Of a stretch of DNA of 64,000 nucleotides, positions 35,940 through 48,400 are shown piece after piece (position 1 is the stretch's first letter; the number at the start of each line of letters is the position of its first letter). Location of the stretch: assembly GCA_002633025.1 (NCBI GenBank), contig NMRB01000151.1:70271-134270 (forward strand), written 5' to 3'. The translations under genes were made by a program, and so were the position numbers. Source of the DNA: Notospermus geniculatus (Eukaryota > Nemertea > Pilidiophora > Heteronemertea > Lineidae). The notes beneath the pieces are model-generated. The model saw nothing but the letters and a program-made list of their open reading frames with translations, ran no database searches and had not been told where the DNA came from.

Positions 35940-37829
35940 ATGAATTCACATTCTCTGAGGATATGGTGTCTCTGCCACTGGTACAGTCCCTTGCTGGCAG
36001 GACTGCTTTTCTTATCACTTTTGGTCAGTTATTCATGTGCTGATGTTGACGCTGCTACCACGATTCCAAGCCACAAACCAGGGACAGTGTTAACAACTAC
36101 AAAGCTACCGTCAGGACTATTTTATTTGCCAGTCCTCGGTAAGAATAAGAAATAAGGCAACTTCTTAGAGATTCCCATTTGACCACTTGCCCAGATGACA
36201 TATCTCTGTTCACCATTAGTTTTTTCTTGTCAGATAAAAAGAACATGATGGAAGACAGTGGTTTGAGAAGTCGTTCTTTTTGTCCCCAACAGAATAGTGC
36301 TAGTGACAGTATTCACTCTCCTTAACATTGTTAGCATGGCATTTACATGTACTTAGCATCTCCCTTTGCTGATTTCAGATTGGACCTGGATATATGGAAG
36401 CAAGCAATACGACCAATCATCATGGCTGGATTACAATGTGTCTTTGGTTCCTGACAACCCTGGTGCACGTGGTGGAAGTGCATTCTGGATTGACTCCCTC
36501 CATACTGTGTGGGTTTTCGGAGGCTTTGGCTTTGATGATGATGATACTGCTTTTGAACCTAAAGTACTCTCAGACCTTTGGCAGTATAACACTGAAAATG
36601 ACACCTGGAGAATTCTTGAGCAAAGAACAACAGATGGTATCAGTTTGCCATCACCAAGGCGGCACGCAGTTGGATGTGGTGTAACTGGTATTATGTTTGT
36701 GATATTTGGTGGCTTAGGGGAGAATCAGGAAGTGCTGAATGACACTTGGGTCTACATGCTGAGAAACAGTACATGGCTGTCACTAAATGATCAGCTATTG
36801 AAAGTCCCTACCCCACGGTATGATGTGGCATCCTGGTGTTTAGCTGACAGGCTGATCATTTTTGGGGGCATGGGCAAAGAAAACAAGATCCAGCTAGATG
36901 TTTGGCAGTTTACATTCCATAATCTAATGTGGCAGAAGATTGAAATGAACCTAGAGCACTTCACTGATGACGCATACAATCATGTTTATCCAGCACCAAG
37001 GAATGGTGCAGCAACATGGGTGGGATGTAATCAGACCATGTATCTTTTTGGTGGGAATGTCAAAAGTGGCCCAAGTCTAGACGAACAGAACTCCATTGGG
37101 TTTGTCTCCGACTTGTGGCAACTTGATTTCAAAGGTAAGGAGTTCAAGTGGACGTATCTCCGTGGTTATACCAAGACTCCTTGCGGGCATATGGGTATAT
37201 ATGGGAAATTTGGACATGGTGAAAATATGACAATGCCAGGATGTCGGACTGGTGCTACTACGTGGGTTGACAGGGATGGTAACCTCTATTTGCTGGGAGG
37301 GAAAGGCGTGGACACTATTGCTTACTCAGATACCAAACACCATGATAAGTACTTGGCTGATGTTTGGGTGTTCAACGTATCAGTACAACAGTGGGTCTGG
37401 GTTGGGGGGTCAAATCATGGCAATCAAGAACCATACTATGGAACATTAGGATTATTCAATGCACTAAACACACCAGGTTCCAGGTCACATGCCTTGGCCT
37501 GGTCGGTAAGATCTGACAGCATGTTTTATTTATTTGGAGGTATACGACTTGTAAAAGAAGGAAATCTCGGGTTCATGAATGATCTTTGGAGACTGACAAT
37601 TCGTTTTGAAGAGAGTAGTGATCTAGTCTTTTTACTGCCATTTTCATCCGGTGTTTTATTTCTTGTTTGTTTCTCTGGGGTGATGACAGTTGCTATATTG
37701 TTTGGTCTTGGTGTGTTTCTCAAGAAGTGTGTCGACTTGCCACGACACAGTCCATCACGTTCCCCAGAAAGGGACTACCATATCAAGTACTCACCGCTGA
37801 GTAATGAGAACTTGCTGGAAATGACGTGA
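35940..37829 (+). CDS. Kelch-repeat type I membrane protein
   Basis: Two exons, 35940-36138 and 36379-37829 (TGA), join in phase (CTC G|AT TGG) to give 549 residues. Residues ~15-35 form a signal peptide (LLAGLLFLSLLVSYSCA). Six Kelch units follow, each with the double glycine and later Trp: VWVFGGFG, FVIFGGLG, LIIFGGMG, MYLFGGNV, LYLLGGKG and FYLFGGIR, each followed by a DLW or similar. This predicts one six-bladed propeller outside the cell, with several N-glycosylation sequons (NVS, NDT, NST, NQT, NMT). A ~30-residue hydrophobic segment near 500-530 (GVLFLVCFSGVMTVAILFG) anchors it, with a short cytosolic tail ending NENLLEMT. I do not recognise a named orthologue; ligand and role are unknown. 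Confidence 0.88.
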
Positions 37830-38676
37830 ACAAAACATTTTATGAAAAGATTCCATCTTGAAATATCAAGGGTAATATGGTCACTTATAGACAAGAGCAT
37901 AGTCCAAAGCGAAGGTGTAGCAATATGAACCTTAGAACCTTTGATGGTTCAAGATGAACAGATTCATACCTAGCTGAGTTTGATAACTTGTTGATTTGAC
38001 GTGGTTGTACTTTTAGAAAGCTATCACAAGCACAGCGTAAATTCAGGCTATTTATGTTCCCCTTATCTTGAAATATGCACAACCCACTTGTTCATGTTGT
38101 TGTTTACATGTATGGCGATTTCCATCAAAAGGGGCTCCCACTACCTCAATTATAGGTCCTAAACAGCTGATGAATGAAACCACCAACTCAAGACATTACT
38201 GGCACAGATGTGTGCCAATGATGTTGCCAAAACTGCCCCAAATGGGCACGTATGTTGAGCTCAGGTATTTGTGACTCAAATCAAAAGCATCTGACTGCCA
38301 AAACCATGTGTTCACAAGTTATATTTATCTTTTATTTGTCATTCATTTTTTTTTACCATGTGTTCAAATCATTTTCCTATCTCCACAGACATGACACTAG
38401 ACAGACAATCAAAGTAAACTTACAAATGGGTCATCAGGAGTGGGATAAAGACCTCACCATGCAACTACTTTCTGCTTATTGATGTCACTTTCATTTTATA
38501 AAATTTTAGTATTGTTTTTTAAGCTTCAAACATTGGAAGGGCATTTTCGTTTAATTCAGAAGTAACTGGGAATGTGTTTATCATCTTAGGGACATGAGTA
38601 AAGATCAAATTTTATGTTGTGCCAATGGAATGATAATGCATTTATCTTTGTTATCATGTGTGTCCATTTTATTTTG

Positions 38677-38760
38677 GAGAGCACAGTGGTCAGGTGTGGG
38701 ACCCATGACCAAGAGGCTATGGGCTTGATTCCTGATCAAATCACCACTGTGGACTCCTTA
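38677..38760 (+). mobile_element. tRNA-like SINE remnant
   Basis: An A-box-like GCACAGTGGTCAGGTGTGG is followed ~40 bp later by a B-box-like GGGCTTGATTCCTG. Weakly supported. Confidence 0.4.
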
Positions 38761-38982
38761 CTGCTCTGTAATGATTTGGAGACAATTCCACTCACTTGAG
38801 CACCCAAAACCTTTCAAGTGAAATGATGTATGACACTCTTCTAAGCATTTGTCTGAATGAAATTGTTTCCAAATCATTCCAATCACCATGATGCAATTGC
38901 ACTTTGCTCAATCCAAATATTCTTGTTTCTTGCCTTTGATGTCAGTTACCCTAGTTTTTGTTAGCAACAATACTATGGTAGT

Positions 38983-38988
38983 AATAAA
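38983..38988 (+). promoter_or_regulatory. Candidate poly(A) signal of the Kelch gene
   Basis: AATAAA lies 1.15 kb past the stop codon, in the right orientation. Nearer signals were not noticed. Confidence 0.4.
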
Positions 38989-39438
38989 GAGAAAATCTAT
39001 TCCAAACTTTCATCGTCTTATTGCTGTCCACACTCGGTGGAGACCCTTTCATTCATGAGAATGGCGAAGAGCAAAGGCATAAACAAGGCCTACATCTGCA
39101 TTAGCTGATTAGCAACAGAAGGCAGCCAATTATAATCTATCAGCCTGCCAATATGCACCAATCAGAAGAGGTTTGAACAAAATTGGTAGAGGGGATTCAA
39201 CCAATGAGCATCAGCCCCTGGAGTTCTGTGAACAAGGTCCTAGACACATGCCTCTGATATCATTTGGGATTGAAATGGTGTTCAACACTAGTTAGAATTT
39301 CTAACTGCCCGAATAGCAAGTGGTCCAAGATAAGGCCAACAAGAGGAGAATTTTAGAACCATGCTTTTCCGAGGAAGATTGATACCACGAGTTGTAAAAG
39401 ACTAGCGAGACAAACACAGGGTCTTATTTTGATAAATG

Positions 39439-39444
39439 TTTATT
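39439..39444 (-). promoter_or_regulatory. SOS1: Candidate SOS poly(A) signal
   Basis: AATAAA on the minus strand, 3.0 kb past the SOS stop codon. It would imply a ~3-kb 3' UTR, which suits the lack of exons between 39430 and 42440. Confidence 0.4.
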
Positions 39445-39524
39445 GTATGTACAACACAACTATAGTTTCCATATCAGGAAATGCCTAAACATTCTCACAA
39501 CATATAGGCTGCAGTGTAATATGA

Positions 39525-39640
39525 TAATGTGAAGCTTTTATATAGCACTTCCCACTGTAGTACAGTCTCAAAGCGCTTCACATCATTACCCCAGTCTCTC
39601 CAGAAACCTTTCCTCGGGATGCAACGAGCAGCTCATTCAG
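39525..39640. repeat. Dispersed repeat with AAGCGCTTCACAT motif
   Basis: Shares CAAAGCGCTTCACATCATTA and CAGTCTCTCCAGAAACCTTT with 50360-50470. The two copies are diverged and lie in non-coding DNA, so this is an old mobile-element family of unknown class. Confidence 0.6.
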
Positions 39641-39644
39641 TGCA

Positions 39645-41990
39645 TCCTTTCAGAGTAGTCGTAGACATCTTTTGGAGGGTCGTGGAAGTACCACAGTGTA
39701 GGGGCCACCTTGGTTCTTATGACCTGGCTTTAGACTGAGGAGCAGTGGATGTTACTATTAAAGTTGACAAAAGCTGTTCCAGAAGCCACAAACCTCCATA
39801 CTGCAGCAGGCCGCATCTTTGAATGCAATTTCTCAAAGACGACTCCCCATATATAACAAACAGTTTGGTGCTGTGTGATAGGTGAAACAAAAAGTCCATA
39901 TACAAAACCTTGCTCAAATTTCTCTCACCTAAAAGATGAGGTACTAGACATCAAGTCATTGATATTACCCCCACCCCACCCCCACCTTGANAGAACATAA
40001 CAGTTAAACCAAGGAGTGGCACAACAGTAACAACCACAGCGATTAAGAATGGTTCTCAAACGGAATGCCAGCCAACGAAACTATCATACAATTAACAGAA
40101 AAATTCTCCCCGACTGGCATCCAGGTGACAGCAAGAACATAAACACAAACAAATATAACTCCAACTAACGTGTTGTATCAGTGTTGATAGCCCCCCCCCC
40201 CTCAAACTGTCAACTCATTGATAAGGATTTTTTGTGAGGATACTGAGGAACAGAATAAAGTCACGAATTAGGTGATAGAAGGGTGAGGACTCTTTTGATT
40301 AAGAATTATCAAAACTGTCTTCTGATAAATCAACACATGAGCATTTGTCAACTGCAATGTGAACAGAGAAAACTAGGCCCAGTAATCTCATTTTCATGTT
40401 GTTTTATCCAGAAACAAGCCCTCTATTGCATCCCCTTTCAGTCTCCATGCAATCACTGTCTCAGCCGTGTTCATTCCTGAAATAATATTACACCGGTTTG
40501 AAGGAAAATCGCACGCTGCCGACTCAAAAACTGCATGAATAGACACACTTACCAAAAAACAAAAGAAACTACGATGCAACATTGTCCTCTTTCTCAACGA
40601 ATGAGATCTGAATTCAAAGGGAGACACCTCTTCATTCGGGAAACCTTCAATGCAGGAAAACATGGCAACCGAGGACGTCCTCACTGGAGAGAATGTCTCT
40701 GGTCAAGATGTGCATCAATGAACAAGGATGTTCCACAGACAAGCTTTTCCACCCCACGCCCAAGAATTTAGGAGTCACTGAAAACCATTTGCACACGGCA
40801 TTCTGCATTCTTCAAAGCTAACTGAAACGACCTATATTGACTGCAAGAAAGTAAGTAAATTCCTTTTTGAAATGAAATGGTTACATGTACCTCAACTCAG
40901 GTACTCATTATGTCATATCATATCGGAACCCTATTTGCCACTTACCAGCATGAGTATGAACCTTGTTTGGCATCATTTTATTCTCATATTAGGCAAAAAA
41001 TATACTGGGATGGGCATTTCAAGCTGGGCGTCATGATCCAAAATAGCTTTCTTAGGGATCACCCCTCTGCTGCCAAGGTGGTGTCCCAAAGCAGAGAGAA
41101 TCACGAAAGAGAACTTCTGCTGAATCTGTTCCTAAAGGACGAAGCACTAACATGAATCTGACAGAACTGGCGCAAGTGCAAGAAAGCCCTCTGAAATAGG
41201 AAACATGAAATCAACAGTGGTAGGAGATGAAGAAATAGACACACTCAGTGGAAATCAGATTAGTTTAACTGAACGTTGTGCACATATGGAAGGACATTGA
41301 TCCATACATAAAACAAAGATATTGACATCGGGGCTACTTTCCCACACATTAACCGCAGAACTTTTGGTGCTCTCATTAGGTCAACATGATGATTAACCAA
41401 AATATTTCCACATAAACACTCTAAATTGGGAATCCCACTGACGCTGAAGTGCAGCAGAGTAAATTCTAACGTCTGTGACTAATCTTGGGCATCAAACCTT
41501 CTCCAAGACATCAGCAGCGGGGGAATTCGTCCAGTGGCCATTCACTGAAAATAATCCAATGGTTGACATTGTCTTGAACCACATTTTCAAAGATATGATG
41601 CAATTCGTGTTTATTGAAGACAAACCTTGCACCAAATAATGTGATGTTAACTCATCACACATATACACAAGTAATCATCCCAGTAAAATTACATTTTACT
41701 CCATGTTTTGTCCTTCCAAAAAGAATGCTGTACATCAAGGCTAGGCAGTACTACCCGGTCTCCCAGTGGTTACTAAACTGATCTAACACATTGGCAGCCA
41801 ATTCAGCATGCAGCTAGTGACCTTGTTGCAATGACCTTGACCTCTCCTTGACTCTTGGCACTGGTTCTGTTGACTTTACAGCAGGATAATCCCAGAAACC
41901 TCAGACGACCTGACACATTTGCAGCCAGTTCAACATGCACCCATCGACTTTGTGATGATGCTGACATCTCCTTCACCTTCAGCTGATGGA
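39645..41990. other. Probable SOS 3' UTR / non-coding
   Basis: No exon is seen. Frames such as 40394-40684 and 40877-41155 lack family resemblance. A single N is at 39991 in a C-rich tract and a poly-C run is at 40191. Confidence 0.5.
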
Positions 41991-41991
41991 C

Positions 41992-42118
41992 AACCTCTCC
42001 TTGACCTTGAGCCGACAACAACCTATCCTTGACCTTGAGCTGACGACAACCTCTCCTTGACCTTGAGCCGACGACAACCTCTCTTTGATCTTGACCTGAC
42101 AACGACTCTCCTTGACCT
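41992..42118. repeat. 28-bp minisatellite, about 4.5 units
   Basis: Unit AACCTCTCCTTGACCTTGAG plus CCGACAAC with variants. It makes the spurious open frame 41803-42195 on the minus strand. Confidence 0.85.
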
Positions 42119-42440
42119 TTGACACTGTGGCATTCATTCTGTTGATTTCGCAGCATGATAATCATGGAATCTGTTCCTGTCCGATTCCAAAACATTTCCG
42201 TGTATTCCAGACTACAACCTCCACATCATCAAGAGAATCTCGCTGCATGGTGAACCATGTGCTGCCATCTATGCACACATCCATAACAAAAAGAATCCCA
42301 TAATACTGTGATCAATGACGGAGTCTAGCACAGATGCGCGGTATGAGGTAAACATATGGCTGGAACCGAGCACACGTACCGGTACATGGTAAATTGAACC
42401 CCTACGGCACAGAAAATGGAAGCAACATGTCAACACTTCA

Positions 42441-45400
42441 CTATCTTCGTTGAACACGGTCCTGCGTTAATTTATAAGTCTTGGGTGGAACCTTAGGGAT
42501 GCGTTCAGAGCCATCCCCATTTATACTATTAATGTGGTCTCGGTCAGAGTTCCTCCTTGGTAAAGTTGCACTAGATTGCTGTGTTTGTCTTGGTAGTGAC
42601 ATACTGTTTGCTCTTGGTAGCGTGCCATGACTAAACTCACGCCTAGGTGGTACCGGCGGTGCTGGTTCCTCACAGTCCCGAGATGAAGCGTCTCTCGGTG
42701 GGACAGCTGGTGGTAGTCCAATTCCACTAGGCATATTTGGCAATATATCTCCAGCTGAGGATTCACGTTTCTTCCTGGGGGGTACTGGAGGGGGTTCCAC
42801 GTTTTCAGATTGGGTCGAGCAAGTGTCGTAGCCGCTGCTGACCGAATCATTGTGGGTCCTTGAGGACCCTGTAGAAGGGATAGTTTGTGATGCTAGAGTA
42901 CTTGTACTGACAATGCTCAGGCTACTTCCCATGTAACTGGAACTTGTGACTGCAACTGAAAGAGAAGACAAGTAATAAGCAATAGACTCTATCACCTGAA
43001 GAGATAGGAGCACTGTACGAAATCATTGGATAGTTCTGAGAGAGTGCTTTCCAATCAATACCAATTTGACAGGTTTTCATTGGGATTGAAGGAACTGGTA
43101 GGTCCAGCACAATTATTATGAAATTCCCAGTTAAAAAGTCAATACCGTTATATCTCTGGGACAAACGAATGGCTGACAGCCAGCCAGGAAGAGTTGTCAC
43201 AAATTGAGGCCAGAAAGTGTGGAAAGAAAGGGACCAGAATATACCTGGGATGAGAACATTGGCGAATATACTATCACTAGTTCCTCCTGAATTGTTATGA
43301 GTTGGTGATATTGGCGTGCTGGGGGTTGGTGGTGTGGCGCCCCGACTCGATGCCGCATCCCCTTCATCTTCTGTCTTCGCAACCTTGTGGTCAGGTAATG
43401 GGATTGGATGGCTCCGAGGTTGATTGTGTCGTGTACTTGGTTTAACCCCGGGTGATTTGAGGATATACTCGGTTTTCCTAGGCTGAAGAATGATACAGAG
43501 GTCATAGTCAAATTATGATATGAAATAGCTCCATAAACATTAGTGCATTTTGTACTGTAATGTAGAAGGAAACCAGTGGAAATGAAAGGACTTGCCCTCC
43601 AATAGACTCTATCACATGAGACAGTATGAACAGGACTTGAACCCTTGACATCTTGGACAAAGAGCTGGATTTTACCACAACACATCATCCACACCGAGAG
43701 TTCACACCAAGTCAGTATCACAAACTGTCCTCGGCACTGCAGAGGAGCACTATAGAGGTTCAATAGTAAGGAGAATATTTGGCTGAAATTTGGAAACAGT
43801 GGGAATACTGGTAGTTAGAACCCAACTAGTGAATAGGGAACAAGCTGATAGATGTTGAGTGTTTTACTTACAAATTTGGGAGGCTGTTTCAAGTTCCGAG
43901 GCTCTATCTCCAGTGACTTATCATACAGGTAATCATTGAACTCTTTCTCCGTCAGGCCATCAAGGGGATCCAGATTTTCAATGAAAGACTGCAGAAGATA
44001 ATGACATTCGTTGCTATGACAACAGCATCCAAGGCAGATGAGCGGAATAAACAAAAGCCCAGGGAGGAGAGTTGAGAGCTGGGTGCCAAATAAGGCATTG
44101 TTGGCTCTGTAGAAAATAGTGGGCAAATTTCATGTAGGGGGAAACCAGAGTGCCAGGAGAAAACCTGTGCTGTCACAAAGTCACCCTCATCACATGACGT
44201 GTGGGTCCGATCGGGGAGCGAAGACAGAACTTCAGCGGTGACAGGCGTCGAGATATCTAACCACACACCATTGTCAGGTATCAAGCGGAGACCTACCCTA
44301 ATGTCGGAATCAGAATCGAGACAGTATGGTGTGTTCTGATATTGTTGTATCTCGCCCGTTATTTCAGCCACTTTCCTCCGTTTGCTGAAGTTAATGATAC
44401 TCGGTCTGTTTGACAGATAATCCAGATTCCCTTCTTCGGTCAGCAAGATGTTTGTCAGGTACATCCCTGGAAGAGGATGAAGCGAAAATAAGGGATGTTC
44501 TCACCGGCCCAGGGGGCTCACAGACTGTGCCATTACAGCCAAAGGCTGAGCCATTTTCAAACTACGTAACTCACTGAGAACATGAAGATGCAAGATCAAA
44601 CCACTGTACTACTGGGGAAGTCTCCTTGAGAGGCCAAATTTTCAACACTTTCACGCTGTGAATACTGATAAAGTAATATCATTAGGGGAGAATTAATCAT
44701 CCTTGGGTCATACAAATCAATGGCATCCTAACATGGTGAGTCCTCACCGACAAATCAAACACGCAGCTTTACCAACCTCAGTACTCACCTAAGAATGGTA
44801 CACAAGGAGGATTGATCGACCTCAGTTTTTCTATGTACTTCTTGAAATGATCAGCGTTTAGTTCTTTGGCCTCATCAAATGCCTTGATGAACTTATGAGG
44901 CACTTCCTGAAATGACGAGAAATAGGAATGTTTTAGAAAATGACTTCAAGTCATGCAAATGTCGGTGTAACTGTAACTTACTCATAGTGTGGCGTTTTGT
45001 AAGAAAAGGGATATCTTTTGAACTTGCCCAAGGCATCATATTCACAGCAATCTCCCAATGCCCAAGTCAAGTCCACATATTAACTTACCTCAAACGAATG
45101 TTCCAGCCGAAATACTGGGGCAGAGTTGAAAGCACTCACAACTTCTAGCACACCATTGAAATTGTTGAGGTCTTGAAAGACCAGCATGATTTCTATGATC
45201 CGAGACATCACAGCACAACGTTCTTCTATATTCTCAGCTTCTATAATACACTTCTCTAACCAAAATGTGAACTGAAAAAGAGAGAGGGAAGACCCAGCCT
45301 TAGAAATGGAACTTAGAGATCTTGCCACCGTGGCAGTTGACTAAATTAGCATTGTCAATTTAGGCATTTTTAGCATCTTTGGCTGAGTGAACTGAGAACA

Positions 45401-48400
45401 TTTTTGAATCAGCATCGTAAGAAGGTTGAATTGCCCATATTATTGTAATTTTCTGAGCTCCCTTGCACTTCGTGACCCCCTACAGGAGACCATGGCATCA
45501 GATGAATAGCCCCTTACCACTGTAGAATGGTGGATCATCTTGAGTAGGTTGGGTGACTTTTCTGACTTGTCCTTCTTGATCCACACGCTCCCTACCAACT
45601 CAGATGGTTTGACGGCACGGTAAAGTTCGAACTCCAGCAGCGTCACTTGGCGGGCAATCTCTATTGGATGAAGCTGGAATGATAGTCAATTAATCTTATG
45701 AAATTAAAGGAATTTATGTCATCTATTCATAAGAATCAAGAAAACAGAGTGAGTGGCTATCAGTAGTTATCTTGGTCAGATAGACTTGCCGAACAGTGGA
45801 GAGCACACCTACCGTCATCAAGTTGAAATCCTTAGGTTCCTTTGTCAGATGCCACTCAATAGGGGGCGGTGATTTGGCATACATCAATTTGATCTCTTCA
45901 TTGGCACTCTCTTCTTTCTTCTTGATATGGCGCATGATCGAGTCGACGCCCTTCTTCATGGCCTTGCCTTTGACCGTGTCGAGGAAAGCCAGAAGCTTGG
46001 TCAGCAGTTCCTTGTCGCGTTCGAAGTCATAAAAATGTTTGTCTATCCACTGTCGGAACACATTCAACACCCTGGAAGATAAGGGAAGCGAATATGAGAA
46101 CATAGGACACTGAATCGCATCAACATGTAGGGCACCCCAGCTATTAACACTTGTCGGGTTAGGTGTGAGAGTCACCCAGATTAGAAGNNNNNNNNNNNNN
46201 NNNNNNNNNNNNNNNNNNNNNNNNNNNNNNNNNNNNNNNNNNNNNNNNNNNNNNNNNNNNNNNNNNNNNNNNNNNNNNNNNNNNNNNNNNNNNNNNNNNN
46301 NNNNNNNNNNNNNNNNNNNNNNNNNNNNNNNNNNNNNNNNNNNNNNNNNNNNNNNNNNNNNNNNNNNNNNNNNNNNNNNNNNNNNNNGTTTAATTTATGA
46401 TCAGAATGTTTTTCTTGAAATTAGAGCCTGGGAACTACATTAAACAAAATCTCCACTCACACCAATGTTTGAAGTCTGAGGTGAAACAGGAGACCAGGAA
46501 ATAGGAAATAGACCCAGATAAAGATCGATACCGTATCAAATGTGACATGCTCTAGCAAAACTTTGAACATGTTGAAGATAGACAAAGAATGATATCTAAA
46601 TCAGACCACCAGTTCCCCAAAGCCTTACCATCGCTGTCCTCCTTATCCACTATCTCAACTTTCCGTACGAGGAACTTCTCCTTGAGCCTATACTCCCCCA
46701 CCGTACCCGTCACTGACGACCGCCGTGTATTCTGTTTACACAAGATGATTAAACCATCAAATAAGAACACATGGCGCTCTGTGGCTTTTTTCCCAGCGTA
46801 TTTATTCAGTACACCCTCTGGAAGTAGAAATACGAAGTTCATTAGAAGAAGTCAGTCACGCTTATCACCAAAAGACGGCTAGTACAATATAAAACTCTCC
46901 TGATTGGTACTCAGTCAATCATGAATGGGTCTGCTAGGCATTGAATAGGACTGCAGTGACTCCTATCTGTCAACTGACTGACAGATCCTATTAAACTCCC
47001 CAGCTGAGCAGCACTTGTGAAGGAATGCATCCAAGCTGAGCAGACGTCCAGGCTTTTGCAACTTCTGATGTCAACTGACACAACTGCAAAGTGGGCACGT
47101 GGAACAAGACAACAATTTTCTGAACTCACCCATAATGAACTCGTTACAGCTCTCCCCAATATGCTTCCCCTCCCAACCATCTATTGACTTCTGTAACTCG
47201 TTCATCTTGGTCAACGCAGCTGGTCGACCCATGTGATTGTGAAATGACAATGAGGTTTCTGCCGGCCGTTTTTTCGGCAGCCCTGAGCACCGTCTCTCCA
47301 TATCTGACTTGAGACCTTGTAATGACCCATACGTCTCCATCAGACTGAACTTATCATCTTCATTTGGTGTTGTATCCATTAATAACTGAAAGTAACGATG
47401 AAATTCATTAAGAACCAAAACCCTGGGTTGTCATTCATCGGGGGAAATTGAAAATCATTTGAACAGAGATGATGACATAATCCTACTCATGATGGGGAAA
47501 AGGAAATCAAGGTTGATCAGCCCATTAAAAAAATACCAACCTTAATGACATCCAAGTAATGGAAACAATGATATATAGGACCCAGAACAAGTTTTGGCAG
47601 CACATATTTCACAGCATCTTTGAAACCCTGACCAGAATTCTGAAATGAAGAGGAAATCAAAATGAATGCCATTTTCACAACTTGTGCATGAAACGACGAA
47701 ACTGTGAATGCAGTAAAAGGGGACGCTGTTTGAACACATTGTCAGTCCTGTTTTTACCTGTAATACTTTAGTAACGTCCTCCCGCAGCAATAGGACATTC
47801 AATCTCTCACGACTACACAGCTTCAACATATCCTCAGCAAACTTGACATAGATATCGAACTCCTCACCCTGGAACAACACATGGGAATATCTAAGGTACA
47901 GTACGTTACAGACTCCTATGAAAAGTCTACGTTGGGTATAAAGTCATGTGCACTACACACTGGACCATATACCTGTTGCCCTTTTCTCCTCGAAAGACTT
48001 TCTGGCTGAATCTATTCACATTGAACAGGAGACCGATTGCCAGACTCACCAAGATCTGTCTCCCTTCAGGCTTTTGGTACAGGCCTATGTGAGTATGACC
48101 AAGAACCAGCACAGCTCAAACCTACCTCATACAACTCCTCGAAACAAGCTCCGATCAGTGGCACTTCATTCTCCTCAGTCATTTCAATAGTATCCTCTAA
48201 TGAACTCAACAGGTTCAAAGTCAACCGCCGAATGTCTAACACATTACTAAAAATCACTTCCAAATCTTTCGACCTGGGAAACAATTTGGCAAACGGTTGA
48301 CGGAATACTTTAATAATCATGTTTAAGTCCCTGATATACTGGTCTTCCTCGAGCACAAGGTCCTTGACCAGTTCCTCGTATGTGAGCGACCCACGTCGCT

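Larger units (their letters stand above)
37830..39429. other. Kelch 3' UTR and intergenic region
   Basis: No exon is seen. Bases 37914-37955 resemble the ~40-bp haplotype insertion at 30840-30880. A tRNA-like SINE remnant lies near 38677-38760. Confidence 0.55.

Noticed and set aside
41803-42195. 130-codon minus-strand frame
   Set aside because: Driven by the 28-bp minisatellite; no family resemblance.
46165-46443. 92-codon plus-strand frame
   Set aside because: Most of it is N.
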